A stretch of 64,000 nt of DNA, from NCBI GenBank assembly GCA_964242895.1, contig CAXTBN010000004.1, forward strand, positions 1 through 64,000. Reading direction: 5' to 3'. Below are positions 9,963 to 18,366 of this stretch, piece after piece. The notes below the pieces were generated by a model. The model worked only from the letters and a program-made list of their open reading frames with translations, was not told the DNA's origin and did not search any database. Each line of letters starts with the position of its first letter. Within the stretch, counting starts at the first letter, position 1. The stretch is from JASLDZ01 sp964242895. Lineage in GTDB: Bacteria; Pseudomonadota; Alphaproteobacteria; Caulobacterales; Caulobacteraceae. Made by a program: the position numbers and the translations under genes.

Positions 9963-10202
9963 TCAGCTGGTCTTCTCGGTCCAGCGTGACTTGGCCTCGT
10001 CGGTGGTGATGGAGAGCACCACCTTTTTCTCCTCGACGCGGCTGGCCCAGCTGACCGGGATCATGTGGTGCTTGAAGCCGCCGGCGATGTCGAGCTTGGC
10101 CAGCTCGATGGTGTCGCCCAGCACGTGGTCGACGCGGCCGACGTGGTGGCCGTCCGAGCCTACGACCTCGAAGTGCTCGCCGATCTCCGATGCGTTCACC
10201 AT
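9963..10202 (-). CDS. DUF2171 family small protein
   Basis: 79-residue soluble protein matching the DUF2171 pattern: an N-terminal beta-rich segment (EVVGSDGHHVGRVDHVLGD) of the PRC-barrel type, then KHHMIPVSWASRVEEKKVVL. PRC-barrel-like proteins are small adaptors involved in RNA processing or envelope regulation; nothing specific is known for this family. The ATG at 10202 has GGAGAG six bases upstream, a strong ribosome-binding site. YccF follows 34 bases downstream on the same strand. The next gene upstream (DUF4169) is divergent. Confidence 0.8.
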   Translation of the reverse strand: MVNASEIGEHFEVVGSDGHHVGRVDHVLGDTIELAKLDIAGGFKHHMIPVSWASRVEEKKVVLSITTDEAKSRWTEKTS

Positions 10203-10282
10203 GGAAACTCTCCAGTCTCGTTGGCCCTGACGGGTCTGCAGGCTAAACGTGGCCGTGGGCGATGGGGTTGCGGAGTGAGCGC

Positions 10283-10462
10283 GTGGCGGAGCCGATCAAC
10301 CTGAACCGCGCCCGCAAGGCGCGCGTTCGCGCCGACGCCAAGTCGCAGGCGGCGGAGAACCGCGTCCGCTTCGGCCGCACGGGCGCGGAGAAGGCGGCCG
10401 CCCGCACCGAGGCCGAGCGGAACGCCCGCGCGCTGGACGGGGCCAAGCGCGAGGACGGCTAG
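10283..10462 (+). CDS. DUF4169 small basic protein, 59 aa
   Basis: 59-residue protein consisting almost entirely of charged helices and beginning MAEPINLNRARKARVRAD, the hallmark of DUF4169. The reading frame extends to an ATG at 10262, but the GTG at 10283 has GGAG seven bases upstream and gives the family's usual N-terminus, so I chose it. Function unknown; the Arg/Lys/Ala composition suggests nucleic-acid association or coiled coil. Its stop overlaps the 3' end of the convergent methyltransferase gene by a few bases. Confidence 0.8.
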   Translation: MAEPINLNRARKARVRADAKSQAAENRVRFGRTGAEKAAARTEAERNARALDGAKREDG

Positions 10463-10962
10463 GCCGGCCGGGTCGCCAGCTCGGCCAGGGCGCGTCCCTC
10501 GACCCGGATACGCCACCAGAGCACCGCGAGGTTGGCCGCCCCAAACAGCAGCGACAGCCATGGCAGGTTCAGCGCCAGCGGCAGAACGAAGATCTCGCAG
10601 GCCACCACGACGTAGTTGGGATGGCTCACGAAGCGGTAGGGTCCGCGCGCCACCAGGGTCTCGCCCGGAACGACGAACACGCGCGTCGACCAGCGGCGGC
10701 CCAGCGTCATCAGCACCCAGGCGCGGCCGAGCTGCAGCACGAGGTACAGCGCCGTCCAGGCGGGCTGCAGCGGCCGGTCTCGGCCCACGATCCACAGGGT
10801 GATCAGCCAGACGGCATGCAGGGCCACGATCGCCGGGTAGTGCGCCGCGCCCACCTCCACCGCGCCGGCCGCGCGCAGCCGCGCCTCGTTGCTTCGCGCG
10901 TAGACCAGCTCGGCCAGGCGCTGGACGGTGACGAAGGCGAGGAGCCAGACCGCTCCGGTCAC
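10459..10962 (-). CDS. Isoprenylcysteine-carboxyl-methyltransferase-like membrane methyltransferase
   Basis: 167-residue integral membrane protein of the ICMT/PEMT superfamily with about four membrane helices. The C-terminal SAM-binding part shows LVARGPYRFVSHPNYVVV (about residues 101-118) and a terminal helix with the conserved acidic residue in WWRIRVEGRALAE. Its GTG start overlaps the stop of the type III polyketide synthase by four bases (GTGA), so the two are translationally coupled. Bacteria lack prenylated CAAX proteins of the eukaryotic type. Homologues next to type III PKS genes (Streptomyces SrsB) O-methylate alkylresorcinol phenolic lipids. That role is the best inference here. 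Confidence 0.85.
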   Translation of the reverse strand: MTGAVWLLAFVTVQRLAELVYARSNEARLRAAGAVEVGAAHYPAIVALHAVWLITLWIVGRDRPLQPAWTALYLVLQLGRAWVLMTLGRRWSTRVFVVPGETLVARGPYRFVSHPNYVVVACEIFVLPLALNLPWLSLLFGAANLAVLWWRIRVEGRALAELATRPA

Positions 10963-12008
10963 GCGCGCGCGCCCAGTCCGACGAAGCTCGCCGTGAAGCC
11001 GGGTCCGAGCGCCGCCATCGTCAGCGGTCCGGGCGGTCCGTCGGCGAGCACGCGCTCCAGCACGAAGTGGACGGTGGGTGCGCTCATGTTGCCGAACTCG
11101 CGCAGCACCCCGCGCTCCACGTCGAGCGCGCCCTCCGCCAAGCCGAGCGCGCCTTCCATGGCGGGCAGCACTCGGGCGCCGCCGGGGTGGCAGACGTAGC
11201 GGGCGGGCGCGCGGCCCTCATGCGCGGCGAAGCCGGCCGCCGCCTCGTGGAAGCGCTGGGCGACGAAGGTGGGCAGGGTGGCGGCCAGGATCACGCCGAA
11301 GCCGGTCGGGTCCACCGTCCAGCCCATCACGTCCAGCGTGTCGGGCCACAGGTGCTGGCTGTCGCCGACGATGGCGCGGCCGCCTGGGACGGGATCGCCC
11401 GCGCGCAGCACCGCCGCCGCCGCGCCATCGCCGAACAGGGCGGTGGCCACCACGTTGGTCTTGCCGCCGCCGTCGGTCCGCACGGCAAGCGAGCACAGCT
11501 CGACCGTCACCATCAGCACGGGCCGGCCCCGCGGGTCGGCGGCGGCGAGGCGCGCGGCGACCGCCAGGCCCGAGACTCCGCCCGCACAGCCCAGGCCGAA
11601 CAGCGGCGCGCGCAGCACGTCGGCCGCGAGCCCCAGGCGGCCGTGCAGCCGCGCTTCCAGGCTCGGCGTGGCGATGCCCGTGGAGGAGACGGTGACCACC
11701 GCCCCCACCTCCGACGCCTCCACGCCCGCGCGGGCCAGGGCGCGCCGGGCGGCGGCCTCGTAGAGCGCGTCGGCGCCCTCCAGGTAGGCGGCGTTGCGCG
11801 CGGCCCAGTCCTGCGGCTGCAGGTACCAGTCGAGCGGCTGGGCGGTGCGGCGGGTGGCGATGCCCGTGTTGCGGAACAGGGCCAGCAGGTCGGCCTCGCG
11901 GAACACCTTGCCGCCGAACACCTTCGCGGCCAGCGCGGCGGCCTGGTCCTGGTCGAGCACGTGGGGCGGGACGGCCGTCGCGACGCTCAGGAGCTGCACT
12001 GGGGACAA
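10959..12008 (-). CDS. Type III polyketide synthase (chalcone/alkylresorcinol synthase family)
   Basis: Homodimeric thiolase-fold enzyme that extends an acyl-CoA starter with malonyl-CoA and cyclises the product to an alkylresorcinol, alkylpyrone or phloroglucinol. The 349-residue protein carries the complete catalytic triad: Cys141 (LFGLGCAGGVSG), His274 (RYVCHPGGARVL) and Asn307 (REFGNMSAPTV). The TTG at 12008 has GGAG eight bases upstream; an in-frame GTG at 11999 is the alternative. It is coupled by a GTGA overlap to a membrane methyltransferase, resembling phenolic-lipid loci. Starter and product cannot be determined from sequence, although the window also encodes two long-chain acyl-CoA ligases. 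Confidence 0.92.
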   Translation of the reverse strand: MSPVQLLSVATAVPPHVLDQDQAAALAAKVFGGKVFREADLLALFRNTGIATRRTAQPLDWYLQPQDWAARNAAYLEGADALYEAAARRALARAGVEASEVGAVVTVSSTGIATPSLEARLHGRLGLAADVLRAPLFGLGCAGGVSGLAVAARLAAADPRGRPVLMVTVELCSLAVRTDGGGKTNVVATALFGDGAAAAVLRAGDPVPGGRAIVGDSQHLWPDTLDVMGWTVDPTGFGVILAATLPTFVAQRFHEAAAGFAAHEGRAPARYVCHPGGARVLPAMEGALGLAEGALDVERGVLREFGNMSAPTVHFVLERVLADGPPGPLTMAALGPGFTASFVGLGARA

Positions 12009-12075
12009 GGACGAAGCTCCGCGACGCGCGCGCCACAGGCGGCTAAGTTGACGGAACGGTCAAGCGGAGGCGGCG

Positions 12076-12297
12076 GTGTCGCAGGGGCTGCAGAAGCGCT
12101 CGGTCAGCCTCAGCGGCCACCGCACCAGCGTGGCCCTGGAGCCGGAGTTCTGGGCGGTGCTCGACCGGGAGACGGCGCGGCGCGGGGTGAGTCTCGCCGC
12201 GCTGCTCGACGAACTCGACCGGGCGCGGGGCGCGCGACCCCTGGCGAGCGCCTGCCGCACCGCCGCGCTCGCCTGGGTGACGCCGGGCGACCTCTAG
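12076..12297 (+). CDS. Ribbon-helix-helix protein, 73 aa
   Basis: Small protein of the RHH_4 type: a beta strand (RSVSLSGHRTSVALE) followed by two helices (PEFWAVLDRETARRG and SLAALLDELDRARG), the layout of ribbon-helix-helix DNA-binding dimers. The GTG start at 12076 has GGAGG five bases upstream. Its target is unknown; many alphaproteobacteria carry stand-alone RHH_4 proteins near metabolic genes. It is divergent from the polyketide synthase (67-base gap) and overlaps the end of the convergent membrane-anchored gene by a few bases. Whether it regulates the PKS pair is open. Confidence 0.78.
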   Translation: MSQGLQKRSVSLSGHRTSVALEPEFWAVLDRETARRGVSLAALLDELDRARGARPLASACRTAALAWVTPGDL

Positions 12298-12593
12298 CGC
12301 GGGGCCGTCCCCGTGACGTTGGCGGTGGTGGCGGGGCCGCCGGGCTCGTTGGGGTTGTCGTGGTGGCCCATGGCGCCGCGCTCGTCCGACGCGGGTTGCT
12401 GGGTGTTCGGCACGGTGGACGTCTGGGGCATCACCGACTTGTCCGCCGCCTGCGGGGCGGAGAGGCCGCCGCGGGCCGGGTGCGTCGCCCCGCGCATGTT
12501 GGCGAAGGCGATCGCCGCCAGCGCCGCCAGGACCACGATGACGATGATCGCCAGCGGCGGCACCTTGCGCGAGGTGGGCACGTCGTCGGTCAT
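12294..12593 (-). CDS. Single-pass membrane protein, 99 aa
   Basis: 99-residue protein with a short cytoplasmic N-terminus (MTDDVPTSRKVPP), one membrane helix (LAIIVIVVLAALAAIAFANM, about residues 13-32) and a hydrophilic tail rich in Pro, Gln, Thr and His with no recognisable domain. The ATG at 12593 has AGGAGA upstream. Function unknown. It is divergent from uvrD, with 95 bases between the starts. Confidence 0.65.
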   Translation of the reverse strand: MTDDVPTSRKVPPLAIIVIVVLAALAAIAFANMRGATHPARGGLSAPQAADKSVMPQTSTVPNTQQPASDERGAMGHHDNPNEPGGPATTANVTGTAPR

Positions 12594-12688
12594 CGGGGTC
12601 TCCTGAAGCTGCGCCGGACGAACGAGGCGCGCCGCCCCGGGTTCCGGCCGCGCTCGAAACGGAGCCGCCGCGTGCTACATCTGTTCCC

Positions 12689-15085
12689 GTGTCGAGTCCC
12701 GCCCCCGCCCTGCGCAACTCCGACCTCGCGCGGCCCTCCGCGCCGGTCCCGGACGATGCGCCCGACCTGTTCGCCGGCCTGAACCCCGAGCAGCGCGCGG
12801 CGGTGGAGGCCACCGAGGGTCCGCTGCTGGTGCTGGCGGGCGCGGGCACGGGCAAGACCCGCGTGCTCACCACGCGGCTGGCGCACATCCTGCGATCAGG
12901 GCTCGCGCGGCCGTGGGAGCTGCTGGTCGTCACCTTCACCAACAAGGCCGCCCGCGAGATGCGCGAGCGGATCGGCCACCAGATCGGCGGCCAGGCGCAG
13001 GACCTGCGCTGGCTAGGCACCTTCCACTCCGTGGCCGCGCAGATCCTGCGCCGCCACGCCGAGCTGGTCGGGCTCAAGTCCAACTTCACCATCCTGGACA
13101 CCGACGACGTCGAGCGGCTGCTGAAGCAGCTGATCGAGGCGGAGAACATCGACAGCAAGCGCTGGAGCGCCAAGTTCCTCTCCAGCCTGATCGACGGCTG
13201 GAAGAACAAGGGCCTGCGCCCCGACCAGCTGCCCACGGGCGAGGCCGAGGCCTTCGCCAACGGCCGCGGCCAGGACCTCTACCGCATGTACCAGGAGCGC
13301 CTGCGCATCCTGAACGCCTGCGACTTCGGCGACCTGCTGCTGCACAACCTGACCGTCTTCCAGCAGCATCCCGACGTGCTGGAGGAGCTGCACCGCCGCT
13401 TCCGCTACCTCCTGGTCGACGAGTACCAGGACACCAACGTCGCCCAGTACCTGTGGCTGCGCCTGCTGGCGCAAGGCCGCCGCAACGTCTGCGTGGTCGG
13501 CGACGACGACCAGTCCATCTACGGCTGGCGCGGCGCGGAGGTGGACAACATCCTGCGCTTCGAGCGCGACTTCCCGGGCGCCCAGGTGATCCGGCTGGAG
13601 CGCAACTACCGCTCCACCGAGCACATCCTGTCGGCCGCCAACGGCCTGATCGCTGAGAATAAGGCGCGCCTTGGCAAGAACCTGACCACCGAGGCCGGCT
13701 CCGGCGAGAAGGTCGCCGTGCGCGGCGTGTGGGACGGCGAGGCGGAGGCGCGCTTGGTCGCCGACGAGATCGAGCGGTGGAAGAAGCAAGGGCTCGGGAT
13801 CGGGGCCGACGCCCAGGGGCCGCGCAAGTATCGCGAGTGCGCCGTGCTGGTGCGCGCCAGCTTCCAGATGCGCGCCTTTGAGGAGCGGTTCGTGCTGCTC
13901 CAGGTGCCCTACGTCGTGATCGGCGGCCCGCGCTTCTTTGAGCGGGCGGAGATCCGCGACGCCCACGCCTACCTGCGCCTGATCCAGTCGGAGGACGACG
14001 ACCTCGCCTTCGAGCGCGTGGTCAACACGCCCAAGCGCGGCATCGGCGACACGTCCGTCAACCGCCTGCTGCACCTCGCCCGCGCCAAGGACCTGAGCAT
14101 GAGCCTCGCCGCGCGGGGGCTGGTGAACACCGACGAGCTGGCGGCCAAGGCGCGTACGTCGCTCACGACCTTCATCCGCGACCTCGACCGCTGGCGCGTC
14201 CTCAAGGAGAGCGTGCGCCAGGGCGAGCTGCTGGAGACCGTGCTCGACGAGAGCGGCTACACCGACATGCTGCGCGCCGACCGCGGGCCGCAGAGCCAGG
14301 GGCGGCTGGAGAACCTGAAGGAGCTGGTCCAGTCCATGGGCCAGTTCGAGAACCTGCAGGCCTACCTGGAGCACGTCTCCCTGGTGCTCGACCTGGAGCG
14401 GGCCAGCGGCGACGACTCCGTCCAGATCATGACCCTGCACCAGGCCAAGGGGCTGGAGTTCCCCTACGTGTTCCTACCGGGCTGGGAGGAGGGCGTGTTC
14501 CCCTCCCAGCGCTCCATGGACGAGAGCGGCGAGAAGGGGCTCGAGGAGGAGCGGCGCCTCGCCTACGTCGGCGTGACGCGGGCGCGGGAGAAGGCGTTCG
14601 TGAGCTTCGCCGCCAACCGGCAGGTGTACGGCCGCTGGACCTCGCAGCTGCCGAGCCGCTTCGTGGACGAGCTGCCGCCGGCGAACGTCGAGGCGGCCAG
14701 CGACACCGGTTACTACGGCGGCGGCCCGGGCATGGCCGAGGCCAAGAGCCGCTTCGACGACCTTCAGACCTTCGGCGGCGGTTACGACTCGCCCGGCTGG
14801 AAGCGGGCGCAGGGGCGCACGGAGTTCGCGCGCAACGCCCCGCCCTCGGACCGCTTCGGCGTCAACCGGTCGCGGGCGCGCGAGATGGTGCTGGAGGGCG
14901 AGGGTCGGCTCGTCGCCACCAGCGACCCGAACGCCGGCTCGGGCGGCTACAAGGCGGGCGACCGCGTGTTCCACATCAAGTTCGGCCCGGGCGCCGTCAG
15001 CGCGGTCGAGGGCAACAAGCTCACCGTCGCTTTCGACAAGGCGGGCGAGAAGCGCGTGCTGGAGAGCTTCGTGGAGCGGGCCTAG
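12689..15085 (+). CDS. UvrD/PcrA-type ATP-dependent DNA helicase
   Basis: Superfamily 1A 3'-5' helicase acting in nucleotide excision and mismatch repair and removal of RecA filaments. The 798-residue protein contains all motifs in order: Walker A AGAGTGKTRVL (about residue 50), Ia TFTNKAAREM, II LLVDEYQDTN, III VVGDDDQSIYGWRGA, IV LERNYRS, V MTLHQAKGLEFPYVFLPG and VI YVGVTRAREK. The C-terminus has the tudor-like PcrA/UvrD end (VFHIKFGPGAVSAVEGNKL), which binds RNA polymerase in homologues. The start is GTG at 12689; no strong Shine-Dalgarno is visible. Length is slightly above E. coli UvrD. Choice between uvrD, pcrA and a paralogue is not settled by sequence alone. Confidence 0.93.
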   Translation: MSSPAPALRNSDLARPSAPVPDDAPDLFAGLNPEQRAAVEATEGPLLVLAGAGTGKTRVLTTRLAHILRSGLARPWELLVVTFTNKAAREMRERIGHQIGGQAQDLRWLGTFHSVAAQILRRHAELVGLKSNFTILDTDDVERLLKQLIEAENIDSKRWSAKFLSSLIDGWKNKGLRPDQLPTGEAEAFANGRGQDLYRMYQERLRILNACDFGDLLLHNLTVFQQHPDVLEELHRRFRYLLVDEYQDTNVAQYLWLRLLAQGRRNVCVVGDDDQSIYGWRGAEVDNILRFERDFPGAQVIRLERNYRSTEHILSAANGLIAENKARLGKNLTTEAGSGEKVAVRGVWDGEAEARLVADEIERWKKQGLGIGADAQGPRKYRECAVLVRASFQMRAFEERFVLLQVPYVVIGGPRFFERAEIRDAHAYLRLIQSEDDDLAFERVVNTPKRGIGDTSVNRLLHLARAKDLSMSLAARGLVNTDELAAKARTSLTTFIRDLDRWRVLKESVRQGELLETVLDESGYTDMLRADRGPQSQGRLENLKELVQSMGQFENLQAYLEHVSLVLDLERASGDDSVQIMTLHQAKGLEFPYVFLPGWEEGVFPSQRSMDESGEKGLEEERRLAYVGVTRAREKAFVSFAANRQVYGRWTSQLPSRFVDELPPANVEAASDTGYYGGGPGMAEAKSRFDDLQTFGGGYDSPGWKRAQGRTEFARNAPPSDRFGVNRSRAREMVLEGEGRLVATSDPNAGSGGYKAGDRVFHIKFGPGAVSAVEGNKLTVAFDKAGEKRVLESFVERA

Positions 15086-15106
15086 CGACCGCCCGCGGGC
15101 GGTCGC
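15085..15106. terminator. Perfect 22-bp palindrome between convergent genes
   Basis: A perfect inverted repeat with 11-base arms starts on the last base of the uvrD stop codon and ends 15 bases before the stop of the convergent YcbK-like gene. No T-tract follows on either side. It may fold as a hairpin in both transcripts and act as a bidirectional, RNA-protecting or Rho-assisted end signal. A protein-binding site is the alternative. Confidence 0.45.
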
Positions 15107-15121
15107 GTCGGGATCAGCGCG

Positions 15122-15826
15122 TCAGACGCCGATCCACTGGCGCACGGGGCCGACGTCCACGTGCACGAAGTTGGAGATCGGGTAGAAGCCCACACCGCCC
15201 GCGCCGAGGTCCAGCGCGGCCCGACGGATGTTGAACAGGCTGACGCCCTCCAGGCGGACGTCCGACGCCTTGCCCTCGGTGTGCTGGCTGTTCTTGGCCA
15301 CGCCAGCCGAGCGCTCGTGCATCATGTCGTTGGTCGCCTTGGAGCGGTAGCCCGAGATGATCTGGAACGGCTGGTTGGTCTCCAGCCGGCCGCGGAGCGC
15401 GTGCATGACGTCGAACAGGCGCGGGTCCATCAGGTGCTCCTCTCCCGAGCGCCAGTCGCGCATCGCCTTCATGAGCTCGCTCATGGCGTCGGGGAGGTAA
15501 CGACCGTTCTCGAAGTACACGGCGCGCAGGCTGTCGCCCGTGTGGAGGTTGTGAATGTGCGCCAGGCGCGGGCCGTGGCCGAGCTGCTGCGACACCGGGT
15601 TCGCCGCCAGCCCGGAGTAGCTGATCGGCTGCGTGGGCATGGCCGGCGCGACGACCGCGCGGGCCAGGTGGGTCGAGGCCCCCCTGTGCGTCGCGGCATG
15701 GGCGACGCGTCCGGCGGAGCCGTAGTGGCGACGCCCGTGGGCGAAGGCTGCGGGCGCGGCGGCCGACGCTGCGACGGAAAGACCGGCGGTCAGGAGACCG
15801 CGCCTGGACTGAAGCATCTCGTGCAT
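15122..15826 (-). CDS. YcbK/MepK-like murein endopeptidase (DUF882, M15 family), Tat-exported
   Basis: 234-residue exported protein of the DUF882/peptidase M15A family. The N-terminus (QSRRGLLTAGLSVAASAAAPAAFA) has twin arginines plus a hydrophobic stretch, consistent with Tat export as reported for E. coli YcbK. Zinc ligands and catalytic residues typical of the family are present: SGYRSKATN (158-166), H182 and D189 (QHTEGKASDV), and H222 (FVHVDVG). In E. coli, MepK cleaves 3-3 (mDAP-mDAP) peptidoglycan cross-links. The gene upstream on this strand is a YcbB-type L,D-transpeptidase, which makes such cross-links, and E. coli keeps the same pair together. The function is therefore inferred from both motif and context. 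Confidence 0.87.
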   Translation of the reverse strand: MHEMLQSRRGLLTAGLSVAASAAAPAAFAHGRRHYGSAGRVAHAATHRGASTHLARAVVAPAMPTQPISYSGLAANPVSQQLGHGPRLAHIHNLHTGDSLRAVYFENGRYLPDAMSELMKAMRDWRSGEEHLMDPRLFDVMHALRGRLETNQPFQIISGYRSKATNDMMHERSAGVAKNSQHTEGKASDVRLEGVSLFNIRRAALDLGAGGVGFYPISNFVHVDVGPVRQWIGV

Positions 15827-15935
15827 GGCCCCGCTACGCGGACCCGCGGACGTTCGCGGGCTCCACGGGGTCTCCCCGATCGACGCACCCTCTGGCGACG
15901 ATCCGAGGATGGGGCCCAGGCGTTAACGCTTCAAC

Positions 15936-17411
15936 CTAAGCCGGGCGAGCTGCGGCGAGAAGTCCCAGCAGCTTGGAGTCCCAGCCGTAAACGTCGTCGC
16001 GGAAGTCGAGTTGCGATCCGTCGGGGAAGGCGGTCCAGTACATCAGCAGCACGGCGTAGGGCTTGGGCAGGGACGCGCGCGTGGTGGTCTCGGTGTCGAG
16101 CGTGGCGTCCACCTGCTCGGGCGTCCACTCGGGCGAGCCGTCCAGGAGTCGCTTGGCCAGGGCGATGGGCCGCTGCAGGCGCACGCAGCCGTGGCTGACC
16201 GAGCGGCCGGCGCGGCCGAAGGCGGAGCGCGAGTTGGTGTCGTGCAGGTACACGCCGTAGTCGTTGGCGAAGTCGAACTTCACCTGGCCGAGGGCGTTGG
16301 TCGGCCCCGGCTTCTGCACCAGCCGAACGCCCTCGCCGGGCGGGTTGATCGTGTAGCCCGCGCGCTTGAGGTAGGCCTCGCCCTTGGGGAGGAGCTCCTT
16401 GTTGGCGATGGAGCTCGGCACGTGCCACGCCGGGTTCAGCACGATGGAGTGGATCGTCGACTCGAGGAGCGGCGTCTGATCCGTCGGGCGGCCGGCGGCG
16501 GCCAGCATGTGATCGGTGAGCTTGCCGTCCTGGTAGACGTCCAGGGTGGCGGAGGCGATGTTCACTTCCAGCCGGTCCACGGGCCAGTCGCGCGGCAGCC
16601 AGCGCCAGCGCTCCATGTTGGCGCGGATCTGGTCGGCGCGGTGCGCGGCGGACACGTTCAGCGCGGCCAGCGTCCTGGCGTTGACCACGCCGTCCACCGC
16701 CAGACCGTGGCGCTCCTGGAAATGCTTCACCGAGACCTCGACCTGCGCATCGAACGGAGCGGACGCTGGTGTCTTGGCCAGGAGTCCGTCCTCGTAGGCC
16801 AGGCGCGCGCGCAACGCCCTCACCCGTGCGCCGGTCTCGCCGAGCTGCAGGTCGGGCCCGGCGGGCACCGTTCCCCAGCCGCCCTGGGCGGCGAGGCGGC
16901 CGTAGATGGTCAGCCCGTCGCGCAGGGTGCGGTAGCGCGCGAAGGGCGGCGGCAGGCTCGCGATCCAGGCGGGCACGCGATCGCTGCGCAGCGCTTGGTC
17001 GAGGTCGGCGCGCGCGTCGTAGGGGGGCGGATGCAAGCCCCAGTTGTGGTCGAACTCCGAGGTCGGGATGCGCAGGCCGTGCTGGGCGCGGGCGTAGGCG
17101 ATCGCCAGATCGTGCAGGCGCGTCGTCGCCGCGGGGTCGCCCGAGCGCACGCCTGCACGAAGGCCCTCGACCGGGAACTCGTCGATGGCGAACCCGTGCG
17201 TCGGTGAGTCCGCCAGCATCTTGAGGAGCGCCTCGGCCTGGTCGGCGCGCAAGGCGGGGACGGCGGCCGGCATGGCGGGGGCGGGCAGGGTCTGGGTGAC
17301 GGGCTGGGCGACGGCGGGTGCGACCGCCGTCGCGAGCACCGCCGTCGCGGCCAGAACCGCCCGCCACGCCGGGCGCGCCGCTCGGCCGACGCCCTCGTTG
17401 TTCCGCTTCAT
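15936..17411 (-). CDS. YcbB-type L,D-transpeptidase (YkuD domain)
   Basis: Periplasmic L,D-transpeptidase that forms 3-3 peptidoglycan cross-links. The 491-residue protein has a signal peptide (about residues 1-36), a peptidoglycan-binding domain (about 190-253), and a YkuD catalytic domain with His390 and the SHGCVRLQRP signature, catalytic Cys409. The size and the substrate-capping insertion between the domains match LdtD/YcbB. The frame opens further upstream, but the ATG at 17411 has GAGAGGG ahead and begins the signal peptide. The YcbK-like endopeptidase follows after 109 bases on the same strand. It is divergent from prmA, with an 83-base shared promoter region. Confidence 0.92.
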   Translation of the reverse strand: MKRNNEGVGRAARPAWRAVLAATAVLATAVAPAVAQPVTQTLPAPAMPAAVPALRADQAEALLKMLADSPTHGFAIDEFPVEGLRAGVRSGDPAATTRLHDLAIAYARAQHGLRIPTSEFDHNWGLHPPPYDARADLDQALRSDRVPAWIASLPPPFARYRTLRDGLTIYGRLAAQGGWGTVPAGPDLQLGETGARVRALRARLAYEDGLLAKTPASAPFDAQVEVSVKHFQERHGLAVDGVVNARTLAALNVSAAHRADQIRANMERWRWLPRDWPVDRLEVNIASATLDVYQDGKLTDHMLAAAGRPTDQTPLLESTIHSIVLNPAWHVPSSIANKELLPKGEAYLKRAGYTINPPGEGVRLVQKPGPTNALGQVKFDFANDYGVYLHDTNSRSAFGRAGRSVSHGCVRLQRPIALAKRLLDGSPEWTPEQVDATLDTETTTRASLPKPYAVLLMYWTAFPDGSQLDFRDDVYGWDSKLLGLLAAARPA

Positions 17412-17494
17412 ACCCGCCCTCTCTTCACCGACCCGACAACGCACGTGGGCGCGTCCCGTTTGCCGGGGCGTGCGCGTCCGCTATCGAACGCAGC

Positions 17495-18364
17495 ATGAAC
17501 GACCCCGCCGTCCAAGTCATCGCCCGAGGTCCGCGCGCCGCCGCCGAAGCCGCCGCCGCCGCCGTGGACGCCGACCCGGCGCTGGAGGGCGCCACCTACT
17601 CCATCCTGGAGGAGGACGAGGATGCGGGCGTTTGGCGCATCGACGCCTTCCCCACCACCTCCGACGAGGCGGAGCTGCTCCGCGCGCGCCTGGCCGGGGC
17701 CGGCGGCCTGACGGTGGCGACCGAGGTGCTGGCCGACGCCGACTGGCTGGCCATGGCGCTGAGCGGGCTGCCGCCGGTGCGGGCGGGGCGCTTCTTCGTC
17801 TACGGCATGCACGACCGGGGGCGCACGCCGCCCAACACGGTCAACCTGCGGATCGAGGCGGGAGCGGCCTTCGGCACCGGCCACCACGGCACGACGGTGG
17901 GATGCCTGCTGGCTTACGACACGCTGCTGAAGTGCCGTCGCTTCGCGCGGGTGCTGGACGTGGGGACGGGCACGGGCGTGCTGGCGATCGCGGCCGCCGC
18001 GACGGGATCGCGCACCGTGGTGGGCACCGACATCGACCGGGTGAGCGTGCGGATCGCGCGTGAGAACGCCGAGGTGAACCAGGTCCGCGCCCGCTTCGCC
18101 CACGCGAGCGGGCTGGCCGCCCGGCCCGTGCGCGAGGCGGGGCCGTACGCGCTCGTGTTCGCCAACATCCTCGCCCGCCCCCTGGTGGTCCTGGCGCAGG
18201 ACATCCGCTGCGCCCTGGCGCCGGGCGGCTTCGCCGTGCTCTCCGGCCTCCTTCGCACGCAGGAGCGCTACGTCCGCGCCGCCTACCTGGCCCGCGGCTT
18301 TCGCCTGGAGCGTCGCATCCGCCGCGACGCCTGGTGCACGCTCGTGCTGCGCCGCGTCGGCTGA
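17495..18364 (+). CDS. prmA: Ribosomal protein L11 methyltransferase
   Basis: SAM-dependent methyltransferase that trimethylates lysines and the N-terminus of ribosomal protein L11. The 289-residue product has the substrate-recognition N-terminal domain, then FGTGHHGTTVGCLLAY and the SAM motif VLDVGTGTGVLAIAA, followed by FANILARPL, the alphaproteobacterial counterpart of the NI(L)A catalytic block. The open frame continues upstream, but the ATG at 17495 gives a normal PrmA N-terminus. A DUF7002 gene starts two bases after its stop. Confidence 0.92.
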   Translation: MNDPAVQVIARGPRAAAEAAAAAVDADPALEGATYSILEEDEDAGVWRIDAFPTTSDEAELLRARLAGAGGLTVATEVLADADWLAMALSGLPPVRAGRFFVYGMHDRGRTPPNTVNLRIEAGAAFGTGHHGTTVGCLLAYDTLLKCRRFARVLDVGTGTGVLAIAAAATGSRTVVGTDIDRVSVRIARENAEVNQVRARFAHASGLAARPVREAGPYALVFANILARPLVVLAQDIRCALAPGGFAVLSGLLRTQERYVRAAYLARGFRLERRIRRDAWCTLVLRRVG

Positions 18365-18366
18365 CG

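Noticed and set aside
12043..13260. A 405-codon minus-strand frame over the helicase start
   Set aside because: Mixed shadow of uvrD and small genes; no recognisable domain.
15905..15935. TTAACGCTTCAACC as a CtrA site
   Set aside because: Only the first half-site fits; the second lacks TTAA at the right spacing, and it lies at the 3' end of the transpeptidase gene.
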